Shown here: positions 14,901-24,246 of the stretch, one piece after another
Position numbering within the stretch: the first letter of the stretch is position 1
How the letters are laid out: the number at the start of each line of letters is the position of its first letter
DNA from: Sinonovacula constricta
Lineage: Eukaryota; Mollusca; Bivalvia; Cardiida; Solecurtidae
NCBI GenBank assembly: GCA_007844125.1
Contig: CM017558.1
Location: 58,440,550 to 58,504,549, forward strand
Direction of reading: 5' to 3'
DNA length: 64,000 nt
The notes under the pieces: model-generated
Told to the model about the DNA's origin: nothing
The model's input: the letters and a program-made list of their open reading frames with translations, nothing else
The model's database searches: none
Made by a program: the position numbers and the translations under genes

Positions 14901-17900
14901 ATACCATTTTTAACTGTACCATGTCAAATTTTGTATATACAAATTTATAATATCTTACGTAGGAGCATTATGAACAGGAAATGAAATATTAAAAAGGCTT
15001 TAAGCTCACTATAACTTTCGTAACTCTTGAACCAATAAATCATACTAATTTAGCATATTAGAGATATTTGTTATCTTGCTGAATAACTCACTTCAGCAAA
15101 CTTTTACAAAGTTATCAAAACTAAATAATTAAATATTCATAATTAACTCAAACAGGCTTAAAGAATTATTATTAATTTTATAATTAAAACTTTTTTAAGC
15201 AGAAATACTTTTTATTTCAAAGAAGGATATAAGCCTGCACCTTCAATACGCAGATGCTCGCTCAGTACAACCTTACCCGGAACAATCTTTTATATTGCAT
15301 AAACGGGTCATTTTAATGGCGTCCCTACACGAATAGCTTTCGTGGCTGTCTCTAACTCGATTCGATATAACTGTCTATCCTGAATAGCCTCGGCACTTTA
15401 TTTTGTGACGTAACTAGTCGAAACTCCATGGCACACCATATCGCATTATTCATATCGTGTGGACACCGCTTGACCACGTGACGTGAATAACCGCTTTAAA
15501 TCTCTTCAAATTATTCTGATTCTGGTTCTGGCTACAACCCGATTCACTTAAAGTATTTAACAGCATTTAACAATACTTATAAATCTACGAACCTGGACAC
15601 GGGTTAGGGTTGCACAGCTCGGTTATTTCCGGATCGCCTTGGCACAGTCTGCCGTTTGCCGGAAATGGTTGATTACAAAGGCGAGTCCGAGTCCTGACGC
15701 CGGTACCACAAGATCGGCTGCACTGTCCAATATTCCACATACCCCATTCGCCGTCAACTGCAGTAAGAAATGGTGGTACACATTCGTTACAACTTAAAAG
15801 TAATATCCTAAGTCAAATTACATTTCCCTGAGGTTCCAGAAGCATTCATAAGAAGCTGTAGGAGTACTGGCTAAAGGCAGACAAGAGGTTTAGGAAGGTT
15901 ACACATTGGCCTATTTACTTACTAGTTACAGTTATAAATAAATGATGAATAACTGATAAAATAATCTTTCGTACGTACATACATATAATCTTGTATTGTA
16001 CATTTTGTCTAAACCAACAAGAAAGTATACTTAGTACCGTGTTGAACAATCGATGACAAAACGAAATTTTACACTGTCATATTTACATTTAAGACTTAAT
16101 GGTTTCCTCTCAAAAGTATAAAACTATAAAGCAATAAAGGTCCATGGAAACTACATATATGAAGAATGTCTGCAAAAACTCTCAAGTATACGACATCAAA
16201 TTTCTCGCATTTATCTGCTGTATCTAAGGTACCTGGTTATAAAAGTAGTAACGTAGTAACGGGACTGGCTAAACCAACACGATATAAGAATGACTAAACA
16301 CCACGTCTGCTGAGTAAGTCTAAAGCAGCTGGATGAAAGCTACAGGTAAAGCTTTTCAAGTATAAATTGTACATTAAATAGAAAAGTTGAATAAGTAAAC
16401 TTTAGTAAGAAGTTACTTTACAAATTCAACACAAATAATCAATTTTTTACCTGCAATAGTGTAATTTAACAGTGACCATTTTCTTTCTAGAATGATACTA
16501 TTTTCTTTGAAAATATATATTTATATTGCAAAAACACGTTCACAGGGGTAAAATGTACACTTCTTTAATAGATTCGTAAATGTCTGGCACTTTTTCTTAT
16601 ACAAGTCAATTTCAACAGCTCATCATATACGTCGACATTACATTTGACCTACCTTTACATTGCAGCACAGCCGCTGTTGATATGCTAGTCAGCTGTAGCG
16701 GTCTCGTAGTATGGGTGGGGTGGTAGATTGTAACATCAACCGGGAGTTGTGTCGTAGTTAAGGTGATGCTGGCGTTGTTAAGGTAGGCAAGAGAACTGAT
16801 ATCATTGCCGAAATCAACCCCTAATCCATCCAGATCTGCTCCACAACTGGATATAAACGTCACACTAACAGTGGTCTCATTTTGAAGGTCACCACATGTT
16901 CCTGGTGGTAGTGAATAAAAATTGATGCTATACTTTACGATTTTAACACAGGACATAAACCTATAAACTGATCATGTTATCGTGTTACTATAGCTTCCTA
17001 TACACGCACGTTTTTTATATTTTGTAGTCATCGACGTTTCAGTAAAATGCATTACGTTGATAATTACATTTGATTGTGGATAATTTCTATACCGCAATGT
17101 AAATTTTTGTAACCATTGATTAGTCTCGCTTGTTTCTAAAGAATGGGGTGTTAGCATATTTTCATCTTCATTAATCTCATGCCGCATCAGTGATTGGAGA
17201 TAATGACGGTAAACTTATCATGCATGCTGATGATAGTGGTTTTTAAATAAGAAAGGCGTTTTCGAAATTCTTTCATCGCAATAGTTTTATTGCTTCTAAG
17301 TATAATAGCAGTATGAAAACACTTATGCAGAAAGGCATAAGCCATTCTGCATTTTATGGAAATGTTTTATACAAGTTTAAGAAGATCAATGGTCTCAATA
17401 ACTTTTCTGACCACTTTACAAAACTTATCAGAAAATGTATTGCAGACGGTTACAACCCGAGAATCCTTCGGTGTACTACATTGCTTGCAATTAAACCTTT
17501 TTCAGTCAAGAACTTGCATTGCTTTTAAATTACACGATGACCGGACAGGTCGTTGAGACTATATGAAAACAGTGACTTAAAGCCATAATTGGACAGTCAC
17601 TGTTGGATTTCTTGTCTCTTCATCTCTCCAGACGTGCCCTATAACTTGAGCAATCTCCATACCCTTTACGTGAGATTACACAGTAGGTATAACATCGGGA
17701 TTTTTGGAACCTTTACTACATATAATACAACATGTCAACTGCGGATAAATCCTCGCTTTTTATGATATGTTATTTTAAAACGTATTAACTTTAAACAATA
17801 CTACGTTTTATTTTGTTGATTTGGGTTGTTTTCTAAAATTCTATAATTTCTTTCGTATTTTTTACATTTCACTTTTGACACTTTTGGCATATGACGTCAT

Positions 17901-20476
17901 GGCATTGTATGAAGTCATTATATTGTTCTTATAATATATCAGCGCTTGTACTGCTTTATTTTTATTTATTTATTTATTTATTTAACTACTCTTTCATTTG
18001 GAATTTTTAGGTTGCCGAGGCTTTTATCTACAGTACATGCTGTGCATATGTTGATAGTTTATTTTGTTACTAGATATTATGTATGTACATACAGTCAACT
18101 CTCGTTATCTCAAAATCGGTTATCTCAAATTTCCGGTTATGTCAAACTGTTTTCTATGGTCCCGTTTTTTCCCTATAGTTGCTATATAGTTCGACTCCGT
18201 TTAACTCAAATTCGGGTGTGTCAAATTATCGGATATATCAAACTAAATTCGTTGTCCCCACATGTATAAAACTGTTGAAATCAGTTGGTCTATTTCAAAC
18301 TTCAAATTGCTATAAGATGCAAAACGGCAACAATAGTGATTTTCACACCTATCGTGAAACTCGCGAAGATTTGGGCGCGAGTTTTATCGCTAATTATCGG
18401 CAATCAGGATGTCACGTAATTTAGAGAAAAGGTTAATCGATAATTATTTAATTAGCTGATTTAATGAACAACAATTTTGTTAATCAATTAACGCTGATTA
18501 AAGTGTTTCAGTTTGTACTTGTTGTTGTAACAGTTTTTGAGAACTTGTTGATACGGCCTTCTAAACTTGTAAATAAAATGAGAGGTCGCGTTAGTGATTT
18601 TATCATTCTTTCACTACCTACTCACAATACACGTACTGATTATTAAATAAAAAAAAAAGATTGGTTATGGCAACAGACCAGACACGAGAAAGTGTCGACC
18701 AATCTGATGAAGGACCCGGTCTTAATATTAAATTACATTGTAAAAAAATCTGTAAAATGTAAAATGCACTTTAAACATGCAAAACCACACAAACTTGCAG
18801 AAACTTAGTTTACAGTGACAGATATAACAAGGAATTTCAGTCATTACCAGTCATCGTGTAGCAGGTAAGATTTTTAAGATTTTCACAAACTATCCTTAAA
18901 TTCGGATAACTCAAACTTCGGATATCTCAAACTATTTTCTACGGTCCCTTGAAATTTGAGATAACGAGAGTTGACTGTACGTTCATTATATCTGTTTTAA
19001 CTCCCGATGCAGGTGCTTACTGTTAGTTGTTTCACTTTGACGGGATATATTATTTACACTGTTTGTTTGATAGAAAAACCTTCAGGAAGTGCAAGTTGGA
19101 GCACTCCACAAACCACGTTTAAGCACCCCAGTTGGCCCTTTTGTCGACTGACCGTTCCAAGGCGGTAACTGATGGTTTTTCATTTTGTGTGTTATGTCTC
19201 GTCTCTGTGTTTTTGTCACATTTACATTTACTTTGTTTGCCTTTGTCTGCAGGTAGATACAATTTAAATATCTGTGAACATTTTGATAGGAACTTTTCTT
19301 ATTTACCTATTTATATTTTAATCAGTCATTTGGAACGGCCCGAATACATCTAACAAAGGATTTCGTTCGAAATAATACTTTGGGCTTTATGATACGTTAT
19401 TGTTGTTATACATATACACATTTGTATGATAAACGCAAAATCTAAGAAAAGTTGATATTTTAGGTGACTGGCATTTTGAAATATATAGTTGTGACTGTTA
19501 TATTATCATTAAAAGATAGCATGATTTTGCTAGGGATATAAAATAGTATGTCTAAATTTATAAATGACGTTAAATGTTTTTACCACGTTGGTCACTTGAG
19601 AGTTATATAATATATGAAATTCGTTCCATTATGTGTCTTTCACAAAGACACGATTGCTAACTCTCCAAAACGAACCTTTAATATTCTTGAAATATTGGTA
19701 ACATAAAGAAAAAGACAACTTCTCCACTTGGACATAAACAAATAACCTTTTTTTCAATTGGGTATGAGCATTGCCGAATGCGTTGTACCGTTCAAGCTAC
19801 GTCTCAATTACATTTTAAGAATATCATTTACTTCATACTATTGAAATGCTTGCTAAATTACTCAAATATTTAAGCTTAAGGCAAACGTTAAGTTACGTAA
19901 TAAAAGTCCGTTATCACATTGCAAATTAAAAGTTATATAAATAATCGAAAGCATCGACCATGGATAAGCAATGACTTTAACTACTAACGGGTCTGACAGT
20001 TTTTGATTATGTAATGGCGATAAGAGTGGTTTAAAACATCCAGCTTCCATTGTAAAAAACTGCCACGTCTTAATAAGACTCTCAAGTTATCCTTTTATTG
20101 GCTTCTTAACTAAATTATAAAGGGTGAAATTAAATCGAAACATTTACTTACTTGTACAGTCAATGTGGATCTTGGATTGTGAAGCCTCGTTAAGCAGGAT
20201 AGCGTCACGAAAGGTTTTGCACCCTGCAGCTAGAATGAATATCTGGGCCGATGCATGGACACACGGGTATAATACTGTATACGTTCCTGGAGCAAATTCT
20301 TCCATGTCTAAGAACCCAATCTGTGACATGAAGAACTGGGCGTTGTCTATTGGACATTGTTCAACCATGGTGCATAGTGAGACCCGAGTTGCACAAATAC
20401 TGACATCTTGAGCGTTGGTGAAAAGAACAGCCAGATTAACGACTAGCAGATTTACGACTACCCAAAAAGAAAACAT
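82..20476 (-). CDS. Gene A: secreted TSP1(x3)-C-type lectin protein (8 coding exons, 496 aa)
   Basis: Assembled from eight exons read right to left: 20476-20152, 16901-16653, 15757-15593, 7668-7495, 6679-6485, 4843-4767, 1755-1659 and 290-82. Every junction has AG acceptor and GT donor bases, phases match, and the joined length of 1491 nt is an exact multiple of three with no internal stop. Predicted order: signal peptide (about residues 1-22), Cys-bounded module 1 (to about 108), similar module 2 (109-191), TSP1 repeats (192-246, 247-304, 305-369), then a CTLD (370-496). Known of the families: TSP1 and CTLD modules mediate extracellular binding, the CTLD often to sugars. A secreted recognition or adhesion role is inferred. 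It is the divergent paralogue of the gene at 22968-36524. The introns carry a LINE, two MITEs and dispersed repeats. The poly(A) site lies beyond the left edge or in its last 81 bases. I know no gene name for this architecture. Confidence 0.85.
485..835. repeat. Degenerate tandem repeat, unit about 50-60 bp
   Basis: A core resembling ATTTAGTGGCC recurs about six times (near 545, 590, 635, 685, 730, 770 and 815), with CCAACCAAAGTATG-like spacers. Units are diverged. It lies in the last intron of gene A. Confidence 0.5.
1659..1755 (-). CDS. Gene A exon 7: middle of C-type lectin domain
   Basis: The 97-nt exon is flanked by acceptor TTTTCAG and donor GTAAGT. It starts in phase 0 and ends in phase 1. 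It translates to [15 protein letters not shown] followed by a helix-like stretch, the classic C-x-x-L-G-G-x-L-V-E-I signature of CTLDs. The equivalent exon of the paralogue (33410-33503) has the same signature and is one codon shorter. Confidence 0.9.
3400..3720. repeat. Dispersed repeat copy (matches 43196-43440)
   Basis: The stretch with GAAACATGTATACCAAATA and its surroundings is closely similar to 43196-43440 (the same phrase, then AAGG and TTTTGCAGT). The open frames on both strands here show no recognisable domain, so I read this as dispersed repetitive DNA inside a gene A intron. Confidence 0.55.
4767..4843 (-). CDS. Gene A exon 6: start of C-type lectin domain
   Basis: The 77-nt exon lies between acceptor TTTTATAG and donor GTAAGC. 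It starts in phase 1, completing a codon begun by the TSP1-3 exon, and ends in phase 0. It encodes [14 protein letters not shown] and then an acidic stretch. The paralogue exon at 32820-32896 has the same length and the same C-x3-C-C-x-G-S-S-Y-Q signature. Confidence 0.88.
5167..6360. mobile_element. Pogo/Tigger-like MITE, family 2
   Basis: Starts CAGTCAAACCCCGGTCG right after TA and ends CGACAGGGGTTTGACTG, so the ends are inverted repeats (the right flank is TT rather than TA). An inverted, truncated copy of the same sequence ends at 22646. Shared parts include the GTCGGTCCCTG block and a segment around the sequence TTCAGTGAAATT. No transposase frame is evident, so it is probably non-autonomous. 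It is inserted in the gene A intron between the first CTLD exon and the TSP1-3 exon. Confidence 0.6.
6485..6679 (-). CDS. Gene A exon 5: thrombospondin type-1 repeat 3
   Basis: 195 nt, phase 1 to phase 1, with acceptor CCCTTAG and donor GTAAGA. The translation contains [15 protein letters not shown], then a V-A-P-x-R-x-R-T-R-P-C stretch, then G-G-S-P-C. This is a TSP1 fold with an unusual short C-S-C start and an inserted loop. TSP1-3 of the paralogue (30159-30338) has the same C-S-C and V-A-P features, which shows positional homology. Confidence 0.88.
7495..7668 (-). CDS. Gene A exon 4: thrombospondin type-1 repeat 2
   Basis: 174 nt, phase 1 to phase 1, with acceptor TTTTGCAG and donor GTAAGA. 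It encodes D-G-G-W-G-T, then [10 protein letters not shown], then R-M-C-N-N-P, ending P-C-N-T-Q-P-C-P. The six-Cys TSP1 pattern is complete, but only the first of the usual stacked tryptophans remains. Confidence 0.9.
8990..9425 (+). pseudogene. LINE ORF1 remnant with CCHC zinc knuckle
   Basis: Two frames (8990-9193 and 9210-9425) are separated by a break. The first has the [10 protein letters not shown] stretch and T-N-T-F-V-L-T-F typical of I-type ORF1. The second has [12 protein letters not shown]3-C, an RNA-binding zinc knuckle, followed by a degraded second C-P-H-C-G knuckle. Confidence 0.7.
9796..10274 (+). pseudogene. LINE endonuclease domain remnant
   Basis: The translation begins [10 protein letters not shown] near 9805, has P-A-V-L-C-L-Q near 9875, and later [12 protein letters not shown] near 10180-10215. 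These are the first motifs of apurinic-like LINE endonucleases. The frame changes near 9880, and the region after 10250 jumps to a later part of the protein, so the catalytic C-terminal S-D-H part is missing. Confidence 0.7.
10520..11200 (+). pseudogene. LINE reverse transcriptase remnant
   Basis: Pieces in changing frames read E-Y-Q-S-G-F-R (about 10560), a fragment of the K-A-Y-D-T-T-W region (about 10680), Q-G-V-S-Q-G-S (about 10830) and [10 protein letters not shown] (about 10925-10950), followed by the [12 protein letters not shown] thumb region. These are RT blocks in the right order. Multiple frameshifts show the gene is dead. Confidence 0.75.
11819..11955. repeat. Compound (AC)n(TA)n microsatellite
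   Basis: About 19 AC units followed after a short break by about 45 AT units. It lies inside the I/Nimb-like LINE between the RT and RNase H remnants, so it grew after that insertion. It makes spurious Tyr-Ile repeat frames on both strands. Confidence 0.95.
12120..12660 (+). pseudogene. LINE RNase H and C-terminal remnant
   Basis: The region encodes [17 protein letters not shown], matching the W-L-P-S-H-V-G-I-x-G-N-E-x-A-D block of RNase H domains in I-type LINEs. It is followed by the [11 protein letters not shown] motif and V-C-V-P-C-Q-E-P-M. The catalytic Asp of the block is replaced by Asn and the frame is interrupted. Confidence 0.65.
12897..15592. other. Gene A intron, AT-rich, nothing recognised
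   Basis: About 2.7 kb between the LINE and the TSP1-1 exon. Only short frames are present, with no motif, no strong repeat and no splice-bounded exon that I could support. Confidence 0.5.
15593..15757 (-). CDS. Gene A exon 3: thrombospondin type-1 repeat 1
   Basis: 165 nt, phase 1 to phase 1, with acceptor ACTGCAG and donor GTTCGT. It encodes [19 protein letters not shown], then [10 protein letters not shown], ending C-N-P-N-P-C-P. It is a canonical TSP1 repeat with the C-S-x-S-C-G core and the arginine ladder that stacks with the tryptophans. Confidence 0.92.
16653..16901 (-). CDS. Gene A exon 2: Cys-bounded module 2 (unrecognised family)
   Basis: 249 nt, phase 1 to phase 1, with acceptor CCACCAG and donor GTAGGT. 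It starts T-C-G-D-L-Q-N and ends V-L-Q-C-K, with alternating hydrophobic stretches (V-S-V-T-F-I, A-S-I-T-L-T, V-D-V-T-I-Y) that suggest a beta-sandwich. It aligns in position, phase and cysteine spacing with exon 2 of the paralogue (27788-28030). The family is not recognised; a carboxypeptidase-regulatory-like or CNA-B-like fold is a guess. Confidence 0.78.
17300..17560 (+). other. Short open segment, possible transposon ORF remnant
   Basis: The frame from 17313 encodes [12 protein letters not shown] followed by a basic helical stretch. The phrase G-I-S-H-x-x-F-Y-G-D is reminiscent of uncharacterised repetitive ORFs in molluscs, but I cannot name it. It lies within gene A intron 1 in the sense opposite to the gene. 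Confidence 0.2.
17955..17984. repeat. (TTTA)n microsatellite
   Basis: About seven TTTA units in a row inside repeat R. Confidence 0.85.
18092..18977. mobile_element. Pogo/Tigger-like MITE, family 1, TA target duplication
   Basis: The two ends are perfect inverted repeats for at least 20 bases (CAGTCAACTCTCGTTATCTC at 18092 onward, complement at the right end). TA dinucleotides flank both sides (18090-18091 and 18978-18979). Subterminal ATCTCAAA repeats recall pogo/Tigger elements. The 886-bp body has no transposase. The related repeat at 28.3-29.0 kb lacks it, giving an empty-site comparison. Confidence 0.85.
20152..20476 (-). CDS. Gene A exon 1: signal peptide and Cys-bounded module 1
   Basis: Starts at ATG 20476 and runs 325 nt to donor GTAAGT, ending in phase 1. 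The first 22 residues are a hydrophobic signal peptide ([11 protein letters not shown] then a T-N-A cleavage-like site). The rest holds [17 protein letters not shown] and D-C near the end. Its length is identical to exon 1 of the paralogue. A TATA-like stretch sits about 95 bases upstream (20566-20580). Confidence 0.85.
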
Positions 20477-20673
20477 CCTTCAGCCCAAACGTAGGATGAT
20501 TTCTATCTAAAGCTCCCTTTCCTTATTCTTCTGAAATCATGCCACGTACTAAGATGATGTCAACTGTATAAAATTATATTTTGGTCTGTCGAACTCTACT
20601 TTTCCATTTGTGTACACATTTTATGAAGCCTTAGGCATTTATCGAAAAATTCACTCTTAACTTGATAAGATCG

Positions 20674-20779
<106 letters not shown>

Positions 20780-21429
20780 AGAGTTAAAGCGTCGTCGTCA
20801 ATTTTCACTTTTTCTATCAATCATCATAAAATAAATAAACATATCTCGGTGTGTGTAAGAAGCAGTAACATTTGTTTTATAGGCATGAAATATTGAAGGA
20901 AATGTCATCTTCCGCGTCATTTGTCACTGAGAAGGCGCCACTATGCATTTCCTTTCGCTTCATCCTCGGCTCTTTCCGAAATAGTTCTAAAAATAATTTC
21001 GAAGTAAGAGTGTTGACACACCGAGATTCCTGGTACGTGATTCGGTCTTCATACATCGTTAAGTAGCTCCTGCACATATGAAGAACGTTTGATTGCCGTT
21101 TATAAATAACGCAATTATATTAATCAAAAGGGGATATTTTGAACAATGCTTCGAATATCCACATCAGACTTGTTTTAGCTTTAATCAGGTCTGCAACACA
21201 AAAATCGGTACTGTAAGGTTCGAGCATTTTCTAAAGAAACATTCGTATTTGTATCACAGACTATAACACACGTGTACTGGGTTAGTTTGTGTCATATAGA
21301 CTGCATTTATAATGTCAGTTTTTACCCTATGTAATAAAAAACTAGACGTGTATTTTAAATACTTGTTGCAGTATTTCACATAGTTTGTGACTGTTGTACA
21401 GATATATCTCGACGAAAAAATAAAAAGGG

Positions 21430-21865
21430 TACAGTCTGTTGTGTGGTATAATGGAATATTCCATAGAAATAAAGGCACTTATTGTTTTGAGTGTTTTAAT
21501 AGAAGATCGCACAGAAATAAAAGCATACACTGATGTGTGTAATAATGAAACGCCTCTTAAAATAGGATACAGTCAGTTGTGCGTTATAACAGAAAGTCGT
21601 ATAGAAATAAAAGCAGACTGGTATGTGTTGTTATGTAAAGTCGCTAAGGGATGGAAGCATAGGTTGTTATGTGTTATAACAGAAGATCGCACTACAAGAT
21701 AAATTGGTGTGTGTTATTATAGAAAGTTGCATATAAATACGCGTATAGGCTGTTGTGTGTTATCTTAGAAAGATGCATATAAATGCGCGTATTGGCTGCT
21801 GTGTGTTATCATAGAACGTTGCATTTAAATACACACTGTTGTGTTTAAGCAAAAAGTCAAATAGA
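21430..21865. repeat. Diverged minisatellite, unit about 40-50 bp, with TATA-like motifs
   Basis: About eight to ten units of the form GTTGTGTGTTAT, then ATAGAAAGTTGCATATAAAT, then a variable end. The clearest units lie at about 21700-21840. TATAAAT or GAAATAAA recurs in most units. Confidence 0.7.
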
Positions 21866-21949
21866 AATTAAATAGTATTTCATATGCCGTGCAATGATAA
21901 AGTAATAAAGATCATTTTTTTTTATGCAGAGGTCGGTAAAATTTGGGGT

Positions 21950-22646
21950 TTTACTACACGCAGCTGCACTATAACGCTGAGATCAGACAAAAATTTCCAA
22001 CAAAACTGACAATCACGTGACAGAAATCAATACTGTGACGTATGTAATGTTAATTTCACTGAATATTTTTAGACGAAATACTCGGATTGATTTTTAAGAG
22101 AGGTTAGGACAGGTACAATCTTGAGTTGGAAAGAAAACATAACATGCTTGTGTTTTTATGTCTTTAATTTTAAACACAATTTCATTTACGTACATTAGCA
22201 TATCAGGTAGTCATGTTTCATGGCATTCAATTTTCTTTTATTTCTTCATTAAATCTCAAACCATTTTATGAAATTTAAAATCATTTAGCACAACATTCTA
22301 TCAAATTAACATATCAATGGCTGCTGATAAGTACCCATTGACACCGACACATTCATTGCCGCAGGTCGCAAAGGTGTGAAAAACACGTTCACTAGTAATT
22401 TGACAGAACAGACCATCAGTCTGGGTTAATAAGCAGAGATTGCAGTTCGATTCATAAGGTGTGAAAATATATGTAAATAGACTCTAGAGGCTAGCCACCA
22501 GTTCGACTATTAGAACTTTATGTTGTATTAGCGATACCATGGTATTTTATATAAAGTAAAGAAAGCAAATGTCAGGGACCGACAGTTTTGTTCGACCGAT
22601 CCGATAATTCTAACGATTTGGTGTTTGAGCGACCAGGGTTTGACTG
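21950..22646. mobile_element. Pogo/Tigger-like MITE, family 2, inverted truncated copy
   Basis: The right end CGACCAGGGTTTGACTG and the adjoining AGGGACCGACAGTTTTGTTCG are the reverse complement of the left end of the element at 5167. An internal segment around TCAGTGAAATTAACATTACA also matches in inverted orientation. The opposite terminal repeat is not found near 21950, so this copy is truncated there. Confidence 0.55.
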
Positions 22647-22967
22647 GACGTTATAAGAAGTTGCAATGGTACAAATCGGCAACGCTAAATAATCACTCGC
22701 ATCACCTCGGCTATTTCTACAAAAAAGACTTGTCCGGATACGGCCAAGTAGTTACGAAAGACAAGATAACTACAACAACAGCACATCCCCAAATTTCTTA
22801 TACCTTATTTAAAGGGTGTCGCGTTTCAGCGCGAACGCCAATGAAAAGTACTGAAGCCTTAAGATTTACCCTAAAGCAATATACTTATCGATGTTCAATG
22901 ACTTCCTGTTCGATCACATCATTTTCAAATGAATTAATTTTTACCGTATTCCATTTACAGCTCAAAA

Positions 22968-23292
22968 ATGAAACACATTACGATGGTTCCATGGCTGTTT
23001 CTGATTATTTTCTCCATGTCACGCATATGCAACGCAGAACATGACCAAAATTTAAGATGCCGTAAAGTGTTCAGGATATTATCGGCTGAGTGCAACCATA
23101 CGGTGAGTGGTGTCGTGTTTTCGTCGCCTGGGCTTGGTACTTTAACCTGCAAGGTAAATGAAGATGGCTCATACGTCGTTAGAGTGCCTTGCCAACCTTG
23201 CAACATTACCATCTACTCGTCAGGCTTTAAAACAGAGAATCGAGTTGTTGCACCCGGAACCGCATATGAGACCGTAAACCTAATGGAAATCT
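22968..23292 (+). CDS. Gene B exon 1: signal peptide and Cys-bounded module 1
   Basis: ATG at 22968, donor GTAAGT after 23292, 325 nt, phase 1. The signal peptide has M-V-P-W-L-F-L-I-I-F and a C-N-A cleavage-like site. The module shows S-A-E-C-N-H, G-S-Y-V-V-R-V-P-C, C-N-I-T-I-Y-S-S-G-F and M-E-I-C. The pattern (Cys, turn, G-x-Y/F-x-V, Cys, I-T-I, Cys) repeats in exon 2, so the two modules look homologous to each other. Confidence 0.87.
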
Positions 23293-24211
23293 GTAAGTAA
23301 CTTATCGAAACTTTTAATATATACAAGGCACATTGCAACAAACCTAGACAATGTGTACAAAAGATAAGGAAACTGACTCTAAGTAACTGCTTACCACGAA
23401 CATATGGAAAGGTTCGATCGGAATTTGGAGACATTGAAAGTTGAACTAAAATGTACTTAGTTATAAACATGAAAATTAAATGCGAAAGTAAAGTTTAAAA
23501 ATAACACTTAGACTAGACATAGAACACATAGATCAAAAATTACTATTTCGGTTATCTAAATGGCTGTGCAAATGACATTCGGGGTTGCCTAAAAGGCTCA
23601 AACTTCATTCTTTCTGGACTTTTTTTATTTTGGGACAGTGTGAATAAAAAGATCTCAATCGAGACAAGTTTCTGTAGACACAAGCTTTGTGATCAGAAAG
23701 TTATGCAAATAAAATATAAGAAATGGTTTTGGAACTACAAAATGCTTATCACCAAAGTTGCAGTAACCTTGAATATCATATTTATCTTAATGTTTCTATG
23801 TTTAAACTTTATTTCTGACACACCTCAAAGTGTATTTCTGTTGATGTAAATATTAGTTTGAAGTAAAGTTATAACTGAGATATGATAAAGGTGCAGGAGT
23901 AAGAATGAGGGCTGGACATTCGTATGCACGTTCTCACAGTTTGATACTAACGTGCCTACACATCTGTACTTTCTTTATTATCTTAGTCAACCGAATCAGA
24001 ATTTAGCCTCATATAGACAAAATACCAGACAGACAGACAGAATGGTTTATTAGACATAAACTTACACAGTTTCTAGTCTAACAAAAAGAATAATAGTAAA
24101 GAAAAGGGTGACATTATGACTATGAAAACGCACACGTACCACACACACGCACCCTCTAACGCCTTCACACACGCACACACAACTCACACACACACCCGCA
24201 CGCATACACAT

Positions 24212-24246
<35 letters not shown>

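Larger units (their letters stand above)
17725..19360 (+). repeat. Dispersed repeat R (long copy, interrupted by a MITE)
   Basis: Homologous to 28310-29000 in the same order: the CAACTGCGGAT(A/T)AA start, GACACTTTTGGCATAT, GGTTGCCGAGGCT, CTCCCGATGCAGGTGCT, GCACCCCAGT plus CGACTGACCGTTC, and TTTGTCACATTTACATTTAC with GTCTGCAG. Parts of the same element recur at 31160-31450, 36030-36230, 41700-41890, 49405-49520, 58860-59400 and 61898-61985. No protein is seen. It may be the untranslated part of an unknown retroelement. Confidence 0.65.

Noticed and set aside
22625..23044. 139-codon frame overlapping gene B exon 1
   Set aside because: Different frame from the signal-peptide exon and partly in a MITE; the exon 1 frame is supported by the paralogue.
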